Of a DNA stretch of 5,412 bases, positions 4,585-5,412 are shown in pieces. The DNA is from Bdellovibrionales bacterium (GTDB lineage: Bacteria; Bdellovibrionota; Bacteriovoracia; Bacteriovoracales; Bacteriovoracaceae). The notes under the pieces are model-generated. The model was not told the origin of the DNA. It was given only the letters and a program-made list of their open reading frames with translations, and made no database searches. The first letter of the stretch is position 1; each line of letters opens with the position of its first letter. The DNA is taken from assembly GCA_030633015.1 (NCBI GenBank), contig DAOVTR010000138.1:1-5412 (forward strand). Direction: 5' to 3'. The position numbers were made by a program, and so were the translations under genes.

Positions 4585-5412
4585 ATGCTTCAACTATTTT
4601 TAATTATATTTGCAATTGTTTCTTTTGCTTTAATTCTGTTTAATGGAGATAAGATTTTTCATTGGCTTATACAACAAAGCAATAATTGGAGCAGTAGTTT
4701 TGAGAAACTCGTTAGGCAAAAAACAGTTGAACTTGGTGCGTTTGGAAGTAGCAAAAACAGTTCATCAACAAAAGAAAAAACCAAAAAAAATAAGAATAAT
4801 TCGAAAGTATTAAAGATTATTGAAAAAAAGATATTGTTTTTAGAAGAACAAAACAAGCAAAATAATAATGAATACCAAGATCTTTTAAACACAAGAAAAC
4901 TTGTGGATGAAATATTAAAAGGTCAAAGTAGAATTTGCACAAAGCTTGCTACATCTTTAACAAAAGAAGTACACGTTAAAGTTACCAATTCAAGAGTATT
5001 ACAGGTGGGGGGGGAATTATTATTAAGTGGTGTGTTTATAAAAGATATTATGAAAGATGAAATTATCCCATATTGGGAAATTCAAAAATTGATTCTAAGT
5101 GCTGTAACCTTAGATATGTTTATTGAAGATATTGAATTAAAAAAATCATTAATTACTTCAATAATCGCCAGAAGCAAAAACCTAAAAGAACATATCGTTA
5201 AAAATGGAGTTTGTTTTTTATTGCTCTCTAAAAGTGGAGCAAGTGAACAATCGTTGTTGGATAGAGTTGTTAAAAATTTTGATAATGTTTTAGATATAAA
5301 GTTTTTATCAAAAAATAAATTATCTATGGCAAAGTTAAGTGTTTTAAGAAAAACAGGTGGAGATGGCTTTATTTCATCAAGCGAATTAATTAAAAAGATA
5401 TATTTAATTACA
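4585..5412 (+). CDS. Membrane-anchored coiled-coil protein of unknown function, 5' part
   Basis: I do not recognise this protein. The frame is open from the start to the right edge, giving 276 codons without a stop, so the C-terminus is outside the window. Residues 1-19 (MLQLFLIIFAIVSFALILF) form one hydrophobic anchor without a cleavage site. Residues 20-50 are amphipathic (FHWLIQQSNNW, SFEKLVRQKTVEL). Residues 54-73 are a low-complexity Ser/Lys/Asn linker. About 74-115 is a likely coiled coil (KVLKIIEKKILFLEEQNKQ). From about 116 onward comes a folded-looking alpha/beta part with EVHVKVTN, VLQVGGELLLSG, GVCFLLLSKSGASEQSLLDR and VLDIKFLSKNKLSMAKLSVL. The lysines after the membrane segment and the absence of cleavage suggest an inner-membrane protein with most of its mass in the cytoplasm, but topology is not certain. 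Cys118 and Cys210 are present. A run of eight G lies in codons 141-144. The gene diverges from the leftward set, so it is a separate transcription unit. Confidence 0.8.
   Translation, partial: MLQLFLIIFAIVSFALILFNGDKIFHWLIQQSNNWSSSFEKLVRQKTVELGAFGSSKNSSSTKEKTKKNKNNSKVLKIIEKKILFLEEQNKQNNNEYQDLLNTRKLVDEILKGQSRICTKLATSLTKEVHVKVTNSRVLQVGGELLLSGVFIKDIMKDEIIPYWEIQKLILSAVTLDMFIEDIELKKSLITSIIARSKNLKEHIVKNGVCFLLLSKSGASEQSLLDRVVKNFDNVLDIKFLSKNKLSMAKLSVLRKTGGDGFISSSELIKKIYLIT
5007..5014 (+). repeat. G8 homopolymer inside the membrane-anchored protein gene
   Basis: Eight consecutive G occupy the end of a Val codon (GTG), two GGG Gly codons and the first base of GAA, at residues 141-144. The other glycine codons in this gene are GGA or GGT, so GGG-GGG is out of character in AT-rich DNA. 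Loss of one G would read into AAT-TAT-TAT-TAA and stop almost at once. Gain of one G would stop after about 15 further codons, at a TGA near GAA-AGA-TGA. In this assembly the frame is open. A sequencing length error is the main alternative to a biological slippage tract. Confidence 0.85.

Noticed and set aside
4659..4892. A 77-codon open frame on the minus strand, rich in Phe, Leu and Ser
   Set aside because: It is antisense to the rightward gene. Its hydrophobic look comes from reading the complement of Lys/Glu/Asn codons, not from a real membrane protein.

Overview
The window is AT-rich DNA, roughly one third G+C by eye, from a bacterium that looks Gram-negative. The evidence for Gram-negative is a small protein with a classical Sec signal peptide. 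Several genes have strong purine-rich Shine-Dalgarno sites, and coding density is high. Strong sites such as AAGGAGGG argue against Bacteroidota, even though one gene is of a type best known there. A low-GC Bdellovibrionota-like organism (Bacteriovorax/Halobacteriovorax type) is my best guess. That is an inference from gene content and style, and the sequence does not prove it.

Six genes run leftward on the minus strand from about 4454 to the left edge, and one gene runs rightward from about 4585 off the right edge. In transcription order the leftward genes are: a stand-alone radical SAM protein with a C-terminal winged-helix-like tail (3510-4454); a CoA_binding_2/YccU-like protein that overlaps it by ATGA (3133-3513); a small exported protein of unknown role (2817-3068); a fused DAHP synthase/chorismate mutase (1665-2753 or 2783); a membrane-anchored left-handed beta-helix acyltransferase joined to it by a TAATG overlap (895-1665); and, after an 88 bp gap with a plausible promoter, the first 268 codons of L-erythro-3,5-diaminohexanoate dehydrogenase (kdd), an enzyme of lysine fermentation (1-806, cut by the left edge). 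The rightward gene encodes an unrecognised protein with an N-terminal membrane anchor, a lysine/asparagine-rich linker, a coiled coil and a soluble domain. It is cut by the right edge and contains a run of eight G.

The functional logic is mixed. The kdd product deaminates an intermediate of lysine breakdown, and the DAHP synthase/chorismate mutase controls entry to the shikimate pathway and the branch to Phe/Tyr. The acyltransferase is translationally coupled to that enzyme without an obvious metabolic reason. The radical SAM and CoA-binding genes form a tight pair of unknown substrate. I see no mobile element, CRISPR array, tRNA or rRNA. No gene-free stretch exceeds 300 bases; the longest is the divergent region at 4455-4584. 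The most unusual features are the G8 tract in the rightward gene, the free-standing Pls/PosA-like acyltransferase, and the Bacteroidota-type fused aromatic-pathway enzyme.
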